Assembly (NCBI RefSeq): GCF_009729545.1 | Contig: NZ_WFIY01000004.1 | Location: 160,001-224,000 of the forward strand | DNA from: Acidianus infernus | GTDB lineage: Archaea > Thermoproteota > Thermoprotei_A > Sulfolobales > Sulfolobaceae | Direction of reading: 5' to 3' | Length of the DNA stretch: 64,000 bases | Shown: positions 1 to 8,957 of the stretch, piece after piece | Layout of the letters: each line of letters begins with the position of its first letter | How positions within the stretch are numbered: the stretch's first letter is position 1 | The notes under the pieces: model-generated | Database searches by the model: none | Told to the model about the DNA's origin: nothing | What the model saw: the letters and a program-made list of their open reading frames with translations, nothing else | Translations under genes and position numbers: made by a program

Positions 1-126
1 TTATACGTATGGACAAATTCTCTCTAAGCGAGAATAAGGGAAGGTATTACTATATTGAAATATAAGTTAAGGTACCTTTACGTAGGTTCCCTTAGATAAG
101 AAATTGGGGCGGGGTATCTCCCACAA

Positions 127-209
127 TGCGGGTGCGGGGATTTGAACCCCGGATGGCCTTCGCCAGCGGATCTTGAGTCCGCCCCCTTGGGCCGCTCGGG
201 CACACCCGC
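127..209 (-). tRNA. tRNA-Leu (anticodon CAA)
   Basis: On the minus strand the acceptor arms GCGGGTG and CACCCGC pair perfectly, followed by discriminator A at position 127. The T arm ends GGGTTCAAATCCC. The anticodon stem GCGGA/TCCGC encloses the loop CTCAAGA, giving anticodon CAA, which reads UUG. The long variable arm TGGCGAAGGCCA and discriminator A are what a class II leucine tRNA has. No intron is visible at the usual 37/38 site and CCA is not encoded. It is preceded by its own TATA box. Confidence 0.96.
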
Positions 210-229
210 AAGTTATTATTTCCATTTGA

Positions 230-241
230 TTTTTAAAAAGC
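230..241 (-). promoter_or_regulatory. TATA box of tRNA-Leu
   Basis: Read on the minus strand, AGCTTTTTAAAA is centred about 26 bp before the tRNA 5' end, the standard archaeal TATA to start distance. It sits between the tRNA and the stop codon of the homocitrate synthase gene, so the tRNA has its own promoter. Confidence 0.6.
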
Positions 242-249
242 TTAATGCG

Positions 250-1629
<1,380 letters not shown>

Positions 1630-1703
1630 AAATCGCACCTAAAAATCTCTATCTTTGAAAAGGCAATATAAGTTACACTGTAATGAGGAGTTTGTTTTTC
1701 GAA

Positions 1704-1979
1704 CTATGAAAGTGTGTTAATTATTAATTCTGTTACGTTTTCTACGCCTAATTTTGGTGAATATTTCTCCAAAATTGTTGAGATCAAATTATAAAAATCT
1801 TTATTTTTCTTTACTTCTTCAACGTAATTTGCGTAGGTGAATATTATTGATGAGCGTAATGAAACTCCTTTATTCACTTGTTCTTCAATCTCCTCTAATA
1901 TTTTCTGTAATTCTTCTTTATTTGCCTTTCCCTTAAATTTTCTTAATTGTATAAATTCCTCCTGATCTAGGACTGACAT
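1704..1979 (-). CDS. Conserved hypothetical protein, 91 aa
   Basis: I do not recognise the family. It is a soluble, highly charged, mostly helical protein of 91 residues with no cysteine and no membrane segment. Its start codon overlaps the last base of the UMP kinase stop codon, so the two are almost certainly co-transcribed and translationally coupled. The gene order suggests a housekeeping role but nothing in the sequence gives a function. Confidence 0.7.
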   Translation of the reverse strand: MSVLDQEEFIQLRKFKGKANKEELQKILEEIEEQVNKGVSLRSSIIFTYANYVEEVKKNKDFYNLISTILEKYSPKLGVENVTELIINTLS

Positions 1980-2665
1980 TATTCTGGCTCCACTAAGGTT
2001 GAAATTTCTTTCCCGGCTATTATATCTTTTAGTTTTCCTAGCTTATTGTAGTTCATGACTATAACCTTAATCTTGGATCTTTCAACTATTTTTATTGCCA
2101 TCGGGTCTAGTAATTCGTAAGTACCAGCTTTTACTGATTGCGTTCTTTCTAAAATTTCCTTTAACTTTTCTGTGTTAATTTTTGTCAATAGCCTCGCGTC
2201 TTTATATATTCTAGGGTCTCTATCGTAAACTCCGTCAACGTTCGTTGCTATTATTAATAAGTCAGCGTTGGAAGCTTCTGCTACTAAAGCTGAAACTGCA
2301 GCAGTTGACTGCCCTGGCTGGAAACCTCCGGTTACTACTACTTTTCCGTAAGACCAAGCCTGGATAAAGTCCTCAAGGCTTTCTGGAACTTTCATGTATG
2401 CCAAGTCGTTTAAAGAGAAAACAACTAAGTAAGCGTTTAACCTTGAAGCCCATATGCCCAATAAATCTAGGTAAGCTTCGTTTGAACCCATCCTTCTAGC
2501 TAAGGATATATACTTCCTTGCTGTACTTCCTCCTCCGGTTACTATTCCTACTCTATTTCCTTCATTTACTAGTTCTTTTACTACTTCCTTCAATGTGAGA
2601 AGTTTTTGTGGGTCTTCTTCATCAAATATTTTTCCACTTAATTTTAAGATGAGTTTCATCAACAT
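1979..2665 (-). CDS. pyrH: Uridylate kinase (archaeal UMP kinase)
   Basis: It phosphorylates UMP to UDP in pyrimidine nucleotide synthesis. The 228-residue protein has the amino-acid-kinase fold: KLILKLSGKIF at the N terminus, the glycine-rich VTGGGSTARKY loop, and the nucleotide-binding NVDGVYDRDPR segment. The length is typical for archaeal PyrH. Two starts are possible, ATG at 2665 or ATG at 2659 (MKLILKLSG); a TATA-like CTTTTTTAC at about 2680-2690 would make either leaderless. It overlaps the downstream 91-residue gene by one base. Confidence 0.9.
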   Translation of the reverse strand: MLMKLILKLSGKIFDEEDPQKLLTLKEVVKELVNEGNRVGIVTGGGSTARKYISLARRMGSNEAYLDLLGIWASRLNAYLVVFSLNDLAYMKVPESLEDFIQAWSYGKVVVTGGFQPGQSTAAVSALVAEASNADLLIIATNVDGVYDRDPRIYKDARLLTKINTEKLKEILERTQSVKAGTYELLDPMAIKIVERSKIKVIVMNYNKLGKLKDIIAGKEISTLVEPE

Positions 2666-2690
2666 AAGAAGAAAAGTACGGTAAAAAAGT

Positions 2691-2870
2691 TTAGATTTGG
2701 TAGTCGTCTGGTAATTTCCTTCTGAAGTACTTTCCGGTTTCTGGGTCTTTAAATAATCCTATTTTTACTCCTTTCCTTCCCTTTGGTGCTAATGACCAGG
2801 CTTTTTCTGGAGCTAACTCTACTTCTTTTCCAGATGGAGTTTTTACTTTTATTGCCTTTTTAGAGCTCAT
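2691..2870 (-). CDS. creN7: Chromatin protein Cren7
   Basis: This is a 59-residue crenarchaeal chromatin protein that binds and bends duplex DNA. The translation begins MSSKKAIKVKTPSGKEVELA and continues through the family hallmark APKGRKGVKIGLFKDPETGK to end YFRRKLPDDYQI, matching the Sulfolobus Cren7 family over its whole length (SH3-like barrel, lysine-rich DNA face). It lies 25 bp upstream of pyrH on the same strand and has its own TATA box, so it is probably transcribed strongly by itself. Confidence 0.96.
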   Translation of the reverse strand: MSSKKAIKVKTPSGKEVELAPEKAWSLAPKGRKGVKIGLFKDPETGKYFRRKLPDDYQI

Positions 2871-2895
2871 GTCAATTTTATGTTAAGGCACTTAG

Positions 2896-2906
2896 GTTAA
2901 AAACCT
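2896..2906 (-). promoter_or_regulatory. TATA box of the Cren7 gene
   Basis: The self-complementary GGTTTTTAACC is centred 31 bp before the Cren7 start codon. This predicts a transcript with only a few untranslated bases, consistent with a strong housekeeping promoter. Confidence 0.55.
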
Positions 2907-2937
2907 TTCCATGAGTGTTCTAATTGTTAATCCCATT

Positions 2938-2965
2938 AATCCTTCAAGGGTAATAGTGAAGGATT
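2938..2965. repeat. 8-bp inverted repeat between the SDR and Cren7 genes
   Basis: AATCCTTC (2938-2945) and GAAGGATT (2958-2965) are perfect inverted repeats separated by 12 bp. The element lies downstream of the SDR gene and about 70 bp before the Cren7 start, so it could be a hairpin at the end of the SDR transcript or a regulator site for Cren7. No T-run follows it directly. Confidence 0.4.
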
Positions 2966-2995
2966 CCCTCAAAGTATTACTTTTAAAGAGAAAAT

Positions 2996-3105
2996 GTTTA
3001 CTGCCATAGTATTTCCGCATTTTCATAATTCTTCATCTTCCCCTGTTGTACTGACCTAGTATTTCCGCTGACCACAGATGGTTATACTGCCCTAGTATTT
3101 CCGCC
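2996..3105 (-). repeat. Three degenerate copies of the SDR gene's 3' end
   Basis: On the minus strand the last codons of the SDR gene read GCGGAAATACTAGGGCAGTAT followed by AAC. Near copies recur downstream: GCGGAAATACTAGGTCAGTAC, again followed by AAC, at 3045-3068, and GCGGAAATACTATGGCAGTAA, followed by AC, at 2996-3018. The copy starts are 36 and 50 bp apart. Only the first copy (3081-3105) is inside the reading frame, where it encodes GGNTRAV and the stop codon. The others look like leftovers of repeated tail duplication. Confidence 0.7.
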
Positions 3106-3855
3106 GTCTATTAATATTGAAGTGCCAGTTATGTAATCGGAGTCATAAAGGAAAAGGATTAGTTTTCCTAAATCTTTCTCCGGATCTCCTATCCTTCCTA
3201 AGGGTATTCTGTCGAGTACTTCCTCTTTCCATACTTCTTCGAAAGATTTCTTCCTAGCTTTTGCTAATCTCTCAATTCCTCTCCTAGCTCCAGGAGTGTT
3301 AAAACTGCCCATCAAAATGACGTTGAAGGTAATATTATACTTACCATAATCCTTTGAGAGAATTTTAGCTAATTGTATTAGTGGAGCCCTTGAAACGTCG
3401 GCTAAAACGAATATATCTTGTGGTTCCTTTACAGTCCATGATGATAAATAGATTATTCTACCGAAGCGTTGTTCCTTCATTTTAGGTAGGACTAATTTAG
3501 TTAGTTTTACTGCGCTTAATAGATATAATTTTACTGAATATTCCCAGTCTTCGTCTGTAGTTTCTTCAAAGAGTGACGGCTCTTTGCTGGGATTTCCTGT
3601 GTTTACAACAAGGAGATCTATTCCGCCCAACTTATCAATGGAAAAAGATACTAACTCTTCTAAACTTTTTAGGTTTGTCATATCTGAGGTTTTTCCCCAA
3701 ATTGAAGGATTAATAGCTCTTAGTTCTTCAACAGTCTTCTTTACTTTTTCCTCAGATCTGGAAGTTATAACTAGTGAGAAACTTTGTTTTGCTAAAGCTT
3801 TAGCAATTCCTTTTCCAATGCCTTCAGTTGAGGCTGTTATTAGTGCCCTCTTCAT
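3082..3855 (-). CDS. Short-chain dehydrogenase/reductase (SDR family)
   Basis: A 257-residue NAD(P)-dependent oxidoreductase of unknown substrate, resembling 3-oxoacyl-ACP-reductase-like SDRs. The N terminus has the cofactor motif TASTEGIGKGIA, and NTG is seen in the middle (VVNTGNPSKEP). The catalytic region is unusual: YLSSWTVKEPQDIFVLADVSR has the serine, but the expected Y-x3-K is not evident, so the active site may be altered. It ends in the usual IDGGNT segment. It starts 27 bp from a divergent glycosyltransferase gene, so the promoters must overlap. Confidence 0.82.
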   Translation of the reverse strand: MKRALITASTEGIGKGIAKALAKQSFSLVITSRSEEKVKKTVEELRAINPSIWGKTSDMTNLKSLEELVSFSIDKLGGIDLLVVNTGNPSKEPSLFEETTDEDWEYSVKLYLLSAVKLTKLVLPKMKEQRFGRIIYLSSWTVKEPQDIFVLADVSRAPLIQLAKILSKDYGKYNITFNVILMGSFNTPGARRGIERLAKARKKSFEEVWKEEVLDRIPLGRIGDPEKDLGKLILFLYDSDYITGTSILIDGGNTRAV

Positions 3856-3882
3856 AGGTTTTTAATTATAGTTTTAGAATAA

Positions 3883-4950
3883 ATGTTCGTGGTCGAATAT
3901 ACTTTATATCACCATAGTTTTGAGGTACTAGGAGGTAGCGAGAGAGTTGCAATTGCTGTTTTAAGTACCTTGAAGTCCATGGGATTTAAGGTTAAGTTAG
4001 TTACACTCTACATAGATGTAGAGAAGGTAAAAAAATGGGATAAAAATTTCGTAGTGCCAGATGAAATCGTCGTGAAGAAATTTCCTATAAAATTTGGCCT
4101 TTATAAGGCCCTTTTTACCAGCATACTAACGAGACCAGGAAATACTTTTAGTACTATAGGAGATATAACTAATGCGGATTATAGTTATATTCACTTCCCT
4201 TGGTCTTTAACTGATAACTTGAAGATAATTAACGCTGAAGATAACGAGCCTTATATTAAAAATATGAAAATGAGGGCTTATTTCTTGCCTTATAAATATT
4301 TCCACAGACTTTTCTTTTCTAAAAGTAAGAGTAAATTACTAGCAAATTCTACTTGGACTGGGAAAATTTTGGAACTTTCTGGATATTCTTACGAGGTACT
4401 TTATCCGCCAGTTGAAGTTGGGGAATATTTGAAAATTAAGGGAAATAGAGATCCAAAGCTTGTTTTAAGCATTTCTAGAATTGCTCCAGAGAAGAACCTT
4501 GAGAACTTGTTTTCCGTAGCTAAAGTTCTTAAGGATTTTACTTTTGTTTTATTAGGCTCTTCGGGTAGAAGTAAGAAATACCTTGAAGAAGTTAAGAGCA
4601 TTTCAGGAAAGTTAGGCAATGTAAAAATTGTAGAAGATTTTACTCACGACGATATAATTAATTATTTGAGTAAAGCAAAGGTTTACTTTCATCCTAAAGT
4701 TAACGAGCATTTTGGAATAAGTATCGTTGAAGCAATGTCTGCGGGACTAATTCCAGTAGTCCATAAAAGTGGTGGTGCTTGGCTAGATATTGTAAAAGAA
4801 GGTAAGTACGGTTTTGGGTACTCTAACGTGGAAGAGGCTGCAAATGCTATAATTGAAGCCTCTAAGTATGAAAACGATTTTAGGGATGTGACTTTAAATT
4901 TCTCTTTTGATAAATTTAAGGAAAGATTATCAAAAATTTTAACTAGGTGA
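3883..4950 (+). CDS. Glycosyltransferase, GT-B fold (family 4-like)
   Basis: A 355-residue sugar transferase with no membrane segments. The N-terminal LGGSERVAIAVLSTLKS resembles the acceptor-domain beginning of family-4 and ALG11-like enzymes. The C-terminal donor domain has SISRIAPEKNLE and the E-x7-E signature HFGISIVEAMSAGLIPVV. The acceptor is not known; in Sulfolobales such enzymes assemble N-glycans or polysaccharides. Its 3' end overlaps the convergent dehydrogenase gene by 12 bp. Confidence 0.82.
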   Translation: MFVVEYTLYHHSFEVLGGSERVAIAVLSTLKSMGFKVKLVTLYIDVEKVKKWDKNFVVPDEIVVKKFPIKFGLYKALFTSILTRPGNTFSTIGDITNADYSYIHFPWSLTDNLKIINAEDNEPYIKNMKMRAYFLPYKYFHRLFFSKSKSKLLANSTWTGKILELSGYSYEVLYPPVEVGEYLKIKGNRDPKLVLSISRIAPEKNLENLFSVAKVLKDFTFVLLGSSGRSKKYLEEVKSISGKLGNVKIVEDFTHDDIINYLSKAKVYFHPKVNEHFGISIVEAMSAGLIPVVHKSGGAWLDIVKEGKYGFGYSNVEEAANAIIEASKYENDFRDVTLNFSFDKFKERLSKILTR

Positions 4951-5802
4951 TAGTTTTTTGAATATCTCTAGGACAGATACATAGTCGCTTTCTGAATAAC
5001 CTAATGCCTCCGCCATTCTATAAAATTGTAAAGCTAATGACGACATGGGAGTTATTACCTTCAAATTCTGCGCTTCTCTTTGTATTATTTCTAAATCTTT
5101 TCTCATATGTTTTGTGGCGAATTGAGTTGAATAATCTCCGCTAACCATTTTTGGAGTTTTAATTTCTGACGTTGGAGACTTTGCACTACTTAATTCCATC
5201 AAAATTTTAGCAACTTTATCTTTATCAAGACCGCTTTTTATTCCAAAATTATACGCTTCTGCTAAGGCAACAGCGTATGCTCCTAGTAATAAGTTATTTA
5301 CTAATTTTGCATAAAGACCGAAGCCGTTATCTCCCATATATACTATGTTGTTTGACGTCGATGATAGTAAATCTTTTACTTTATCAAAATATTCTTTAGG
5401 ACCTCCTACTAATACGGTGATTTTCTTTTGTTCTACAAATACTGAAGTCCCTATAACTGGTGCATCGTACATTACTCCTCCGTTTTCCTTAATTTTATTT
5501 GCTAGTGTAATGCTTAAGGAAGGGGAAATTGTTGACATGTCTATTAGTATTTTTCCTTTCATTAGCTGCGCTAAAGGGGAAATTACTGAATTTACTGCAT
5601 TATCGTCTGCTAACATTGAGATTATAATATCAGAAGATTGAACCAACTCTTGCGGGGTTTTAGCCTCTTTAACGTTATACTTTTTAGCGAACTCTTTCCT
5701 TTTTTCTTCATTTCTATCCCATACAATATCTAATTTTTTATCGTTAGCCAAGTTTGCTCCTATTCTCCAACCCATTACTCCTAAGCCTATTAAACCAATC
5801 AT
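4939..5802 (-). CDS. NAD-binding 3-hydroxyacid dehydrogenase (beta-HAD family)
   Basis: A 287-residue enzyme of the 3-hydroxyisobutyrate / tartronate semialdehyde / glyoxylate reductase family. It starts with the Rossmann motif MIGLIGLGVMGWRIGANL, has the substrate motif MYDAPVIGTSVF in the middle, and the catalytic lysine region KLVNNLLLGAYAVALAEA. The real substrate cannot be read from sequence. The start codon overlaps the stop of the Pus10-like gene by 4 bp, making a two-gene unit. Confidence 0.87.
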   Translation of the reverse strand: MIGLIGLGVMGWRIGANLANDKKLDIVWDRNEEKRKEFAKKYNVKEAKTPQELVQSSDIIISMLADDNAVNSVISPLAQLMKGKILIDMSTISPSLSITLANKIKENGGVMYDAPVIGTSVFVEQKKITVLVGGPKEYFDKVKDLLSSTSNNIVYMGDNGFGLYAKLVNNLLLGAYAVALAEAYNFGIKSGLDKDKVAKILMELSSAKSPTSEIKTPKMVSGDYSTQFATKHMRKDLEIIQREAQNLKVITPMSSLALQFYRMAEALGYSESDYVSVLEIFKKLSPS

Positions 5803-6872
5803 AGGGTTAGTTTGTTTTCCAAAATTTTGTGTTTTCCTTCACTTTCTAGAAGATCTATGGAAATTATCTCTCCTTTTATATCTTTTAATTTTTCCTTTAA
5901 TTCTTTAAAATCTCTAGCTTCAACGGTTAAAAGTTTAATATTTCCTAACACTCTTTCTCCTATTTCTTCTTTTGAATAAATAAGAACTGAATACATCCTC
6001 TTTTCCGGCTTAGCAGTCATTATTGCTGATATCTCTCTTCCAGCTATTTTTCCAATTTTTCTCATAAAATATCCTTTGACCTCTATTTCCTCTCTATCTT
6101 CGTCTGAGATTATTAATGGATATTCGTCAAGTATTCTTACCTCAGAAGGTTCTGTAAAAGGAACAAGGATCTCTTTTCCGTTAAATTCTTCTTCCAGCGA
6201 ATCTTTTCCATACCAACTTGATATAGGTACTCTTCTAGATAGCCTAGAATATAAGTATAATGTTTTGTACTTTTTTGATATAGTATAGATACTCCTAGTT
6301 CCTAAATCATAAATTATGTCAACGTCTGGGTTTTCAATGCACGGCTCGTAACCTTCTTTTGCTAGCATTTTGCCTACTTCTCTCTTTATCTCATTCCTTA
6401 TGCTTTCGTAGTATATCAGCCCGTTGCTGAAGATAAATTCGTTTTCTAATCTAGATAGTTGTTCTGAGAGCTTTACTCCTAATACGTACTTTACCTTACC
6501 TTGTTTCTTGAGAAAATCTAGGGCTTTTTTAAAAAAGTCCTCTTTTATTTCATCAATTTCTGAATTACAAATATAACAAGTCCTTTCCTGAAATTTTTCG
6601 TTGGAAAAGTATATCTCAAATATTCCAGAATATTCCTTTCCCATGTTGAAAAGAATTTCCTTAATTTCATTAAGGTCTTCCAACTCGTGATCTTTAATTT
6701 TCCTATCAAGTTCTAGAACCAAGTAAGTTTTTATCGCTTTACCTCTTTCTTTATTTGTAAACCTATAGCCTAATTTAGCAAAACATCTACCTAAGCAACT
6801 ATCACAAAGAGGATATTTTTTTAATAATTCAAGTGCTTTCTCCTCCAAATTGTCCAAGGAGTTTTTCGACAT
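5799..6872 (-). CDS. Pus10-like THUMP-domain protein, catalytic motif not visible
   Basis: The first ~220 residues match archaeal Pus10 (tRNA pseudouridine 54/55 synthase): LLKKYPLCDSCLGRCFAKLGY, a second CYIC pair, and the THUMP-like stretch ending YLYSRLSRRVPISSW, which corresponds to the segment just before the Pus10 catalytic domain. The expected CxxC-rich insert and the GREDxD catalytic loop are then absent, and only ~140 residues follow, making the protein shorter than typical Pus10. It may be a non-catalytic tRNA-binding relative, or very divergent. The start overlaps srp54 by 44 bp; UUG codons inside the overlap are alternatives. Confidence 0.65.
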   Translation of the reverse strand: MSKNSLDNLEEKALELLKKYPLCDSCLGRCFAKLGYRFTNKERGKAIKTYLVLELDRKIKDHELEDLNEIKEILFNMGKEYSGIFEIYFSNEKFQERTCYICNSEIDEIKEDFFKKALDFLKKQGKVKYVLGVKLSEQLSRLENEFIFSNGLIYYESIRNEIKREVGKMLAKEGYEPCIENPDVDIIYDLGTRSIYTISKKYKTLYLYSRLSRRVPISSWYGKDSLEEEFNGKEILVPFTEPSEVRILDEYPLIISDEDREEIEVKGYFMRKIGKIAGREISAIMTAKPEKRMYSVLIYSKEEIGERVLGNIKLLTVEARDFKELKEKLKDIKGEIISIDLLESEGKHKILENKLTL

Positions 6873-8178
6873 CTTTCTTTCTCCTCTTAAGCATCTTAAT
6901 AGTCCTTTGCATTAAATTATAATGCTCTATTAATTCTTTGACGTCTTCTATCTCAGTTCCAGAACCTAAAGCTATTCTTCTCATTCTTGACTTATCTATT
7001 ATTGATGGATTATCTAATTCCTCATACGTCATAGAGTTCATTATCGCTAGCCACTTTCTCATTTTTTCCTCTCCTACTTTTAGCTGATCTTCAGGAATTT
7101 GACCAAGCATTCCGATCCCGGGTAATAGTTGAAACAACTTTGATAATGGACCCATTTTTCTTAATGCTATGAGCTGATTATATACATCACGCAATGTTAG
7201 CTTACCTTTACCAGAGATTACTTCTTCCATTTTCTTCTGCATTTTATCATAATTTTCTACTTCCTTAATTTTTTCTAGAATGGTTTCAATATCGCCCATT
7301 CCTAGGATTCTTGCCACAAATCTTCTAGGATTGAATACTTCAAGTTCGTCTATTTTTTCTCCAGTTCCTATGAATTTTATCGTTGCCCCAGTTGCGGCTA
7401 CCGCTGATAAAGCTCCACCGCCTTTTGCTGTACCGTCCATTTTGGTTATAATTATAGTACCTATCTTCGATGCTTGATTAAATTTTGAAGCTAAATCATA
7501 AGCTTTTTGACCTATAGAAGCATCAATTACTAAAGTTACTTCATCAGGCTTTATTGCTTCATAAATGTTCTTCATCTCCTCTAGTAATGCTGCTTCTTCA
7601 CCATAACCATGACGTCCTGCCGTGTCAACTATTATTATTTCCATCTTTTCTCTCAGGAATTTTTCTACTCCTCTTTTGGCTATTCCTACAGCATCTTTCT
7701 CTCCTGGCTCTCCATAAACTGGTACTCCAATTTGTTGGCCTAATTGTTGTAATTGTTCTAGTGCGGCAGGTCTATAAACATCTGCTCCTACGAGACCTAC
7801 TTTAAATCCTTTTTTCTTATAAAAGTAAGCTAATTTTCCTGCAGTAGTAGTTTTTCCGGTGCCCTGAACTCCTACCAACATTATAACGTAAGGTATCTTA
7901 TCTGGAATTACTTTCGGTTCTTTATCTCCACCAAAGAGGTTGGATAATTCATCGTAAACTATTTTTATGAACCATTCTCTTCTTTCAATATAGGTTGGCG
8001 GTTTTTCATTCTTTAATCTTTCCTTTATTTTATTTGTTAGTGAAAAAACTAATTTTACATTAACATCTGCAGAAATTAAGGATTTTTGTAATTCCTTTAT
8101 GAAATCTTCTACAGCCTTATCATAAGAAGACGAGCCGGTTAAAAATTTCCTTACAGCATCTCTTAAATTATCTAACAA
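6829..8178 (-). CDS. srp54: Signal recognition particle 54 kDa protein
   Basis: The SRP GTPase binds 7S RNA and signal sequences and delivers ribosomes to the membrane receptor FtsY. The 449 residues show the N domain, the G domain with GVQGTGKTT (103-111), DTAGRHGYGEEAALLEEM and TKMDGTAKGGG, and the methionine-containing M domain from about residue 300, ending RRKKDVEKLLGQFGG. The length is normal for the family. It starts one base after the aIF5A stop codon, so the two are one operon, with the Pus10-like gene overlapping its end. Confidence 0.97.
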   Translation of the reverse strand: MLDNLRDAVRKFLTGSSSYDKAVEDFIKELQKSLISADVNVKLVFSLTNKIKERLKNEKPPTYIERREWFIKIVYDELSNLFGGDKEPKVIPDKIPYVIMLVGVQGTGKTTTAGKLAYFYKKKGFKVGLVGADVYRPAALEQLQQLGQQIGVPVYGEPGEKDAVGIAKRGVEKFLREKMEIIIVDTAGRHGYGEEAALLEEMKNIYEAIKPDEVTLVIDASIGQKAYDLASKFNQASKIGTIIITKMDGTAKGGGALSAVAATGATIKFIGTGEKIDELEVFNPRRFVARILGMGDIETILEKIKEVENYDKMQKKMEEVISGKGKLTLRDVYNQLIALRKMGPLSKLFQLLPGIGMLGQIPEDQLKVGEEKMRKWLAIMNSMTYEELDNPSIIDKSRMRRIALGSGTEIEDVKELIEHYNLMQRTIKMLKRRKKDVEKLLGQFGGEST

Positions 8179-8179
8179 T

Positions 8180-8575
8180 TCACTTTACCCTTACAATTTT
8201 TCTTCTCCCCATTATAGTCCAGTATTCTACTTCTGCACCAGGTCTTATTTTGCTTGCTAAGTCTTCCTCTTTTGGCTTTTCCATTTCAAAAGTCTCGTAC
8301 GTATCCATATCCATTACTTGAATTTTATCGCCCATATCTGCTAATATTTGCCCTACATGCTTTTCAATTATCGGAATTTCAACTTGATCGTCGACTGGGG
8401 CCATTAGTGTCTTTTTAGCCCCGGTGAATATGCTTACTGCAACGACGTTAGCTTTTGCAGCACCATGCTTACCGGTTTTTGCTTTCGTTATTTCAACTAC
8501 TCTACAAGGTTCTCCATCTATAACTATATAATTACCTTCTTTTAAGTCACCTACTTTGGCGTAATTTACACCCAT
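8180..8575 (-). CDS. eif5a: Translation factor aIF5A
   Basis: The archaeal homologue of eIF5A rescues stalled ribosomes. The 131-residue protein has the hypusination loop KAKTGKHGAAKA, with Lys36 as the modified residue, followed by the C-terminal OB domain. The modifying enzyme deoxyhypusine synthase is encoded 3.2 kb downstream in the same direction. A GAGG Shine-Dalgarno lies about 8 bases before the ATG and a TATA box (GTTAAAAACTAT) near 8603-8614. Confidence 0.97.
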   Translation of the reverse strand: MGVNYAKVGDLKEGNYIVIDGEPCRVVEITKAKTGKHGAAKANVVAVSIFTGAKKTLMAPVDDQVEIPIIEKHVGQILADMGDKIQVMDMDTYETFEMEKPKEEDLASKIRPGAEVEYWTIMGRRKIVRVK

Positions 8576-8626
8576 GATTATCCATCCTCAAGATTTATTG
8601 GATAGTTTTTAACTCTTATGTTTATT

Positions 8627-8679
8627 GCTCCGAGCTTTGGCCCTTCATCATCGCTTCAGTAGGATACTCTCTTCACAGC
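8627..8679 (-). ncRNA. Candidate C/D-box sRNA
   Basis: On the minus strand: C box GTGAAGA (8676-8670, one mismatch), guide GAGTATCCTA, D' box CTGA (8659-8656), a 3-base spacer, C' box GATGATGA (8652-8645), guide AGGGCCAAAGCT, and D box CGGA (8632-8629, one mismatch). Order, guide lengths (10 and 12) and total size fit archaeal 2'-O-methylation guides. TGC before the C box can pair with GCA after the D box. A TATA-like ATTTAAGT near 8705 is in the right place. Targets cannot be assigned here. Confidence 0.45.
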
Positions 8680-8712
8680 AGTTTTATTATTTTCAAAGAA
8701 ACTTAAATCTGT

Positions 8713-8871
8713 ATGGGTTGGAAAGTTAAGTGCACATCTTGTGGTACTGAGAGAATTCTTAATATCAGTTTTGATATAGGAAGACAAAAGACTATTTATA
8801 TTTATTGTAATGTATGTAAAAAGAATACTTTTAACGAAATTTTAGGATATATAGATGAAGAAGTAAAGTAA
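8713..8871 (+). CDS. Small zinc-ribbon protein, 52 aa
   Basis: A 52-residue open frame starting MGWKVKCTSCGTERILNISF. It has two CxxC knuckles (Cys7/Cys10 and Cys32/Cys35), typical of a small zinc ribbon; such proteins often act in transcription, translation or RNA binding, but I do not recognise this one. An AT-rich TATA-like TTTTATTATT lies about 26 bp before the ATG, so it is probably leaderless. It is flanked on both sides by C/D-box-like sequences. Confidence 0.72.
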   Translation: MGWKVKCTSCGTERILNISFDIGRQKTIYIYCNVCKKNTFNEILGYIDEEVK

Positions 8872-8902
8872 AGATTTTTAGGGCAAATGCAATAATCTAT
8901 CT

Positions 8903-8957
8903 TTGAATGAAGAGCCCCAGATCTTTGATTTGATGAAATAACCTGTCTCGGCTGATT
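8903..8957 (+). ncRNA. Candidate C/D-box sRNA
   Basis: Plus strand: C box ATGAAGA (8907-8913, one mismatch), guide GCCCCAGATCT, D' TTGA (8925-8928, one mismatch), C' TTGATGA (8930-8936, one mismatch), then AATAACCTGTCTCGG, and a perfect D box CTGA (8952-8955). The order is right but three of four boxes are imperfect and no convincing terminal stem is seen. It lies between the zinc-ribbon gene and the end of top6A. Confidence 0.33.

Noticed and set aside
1..126. Gene or RNA at the left edge
   Set aside because: No open frame, tRNA fold or C/D boxes could be seen on either strand; it appears to be spacer after the tRNA-Leu gene.
2996..3105. Possible CRISPR array
   Set aside because: The three repeats are degenerate, unevenly spaced (36 and 50 bp), and one of them is the coding end of the SDR gene. 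No cas genes occur in the window.
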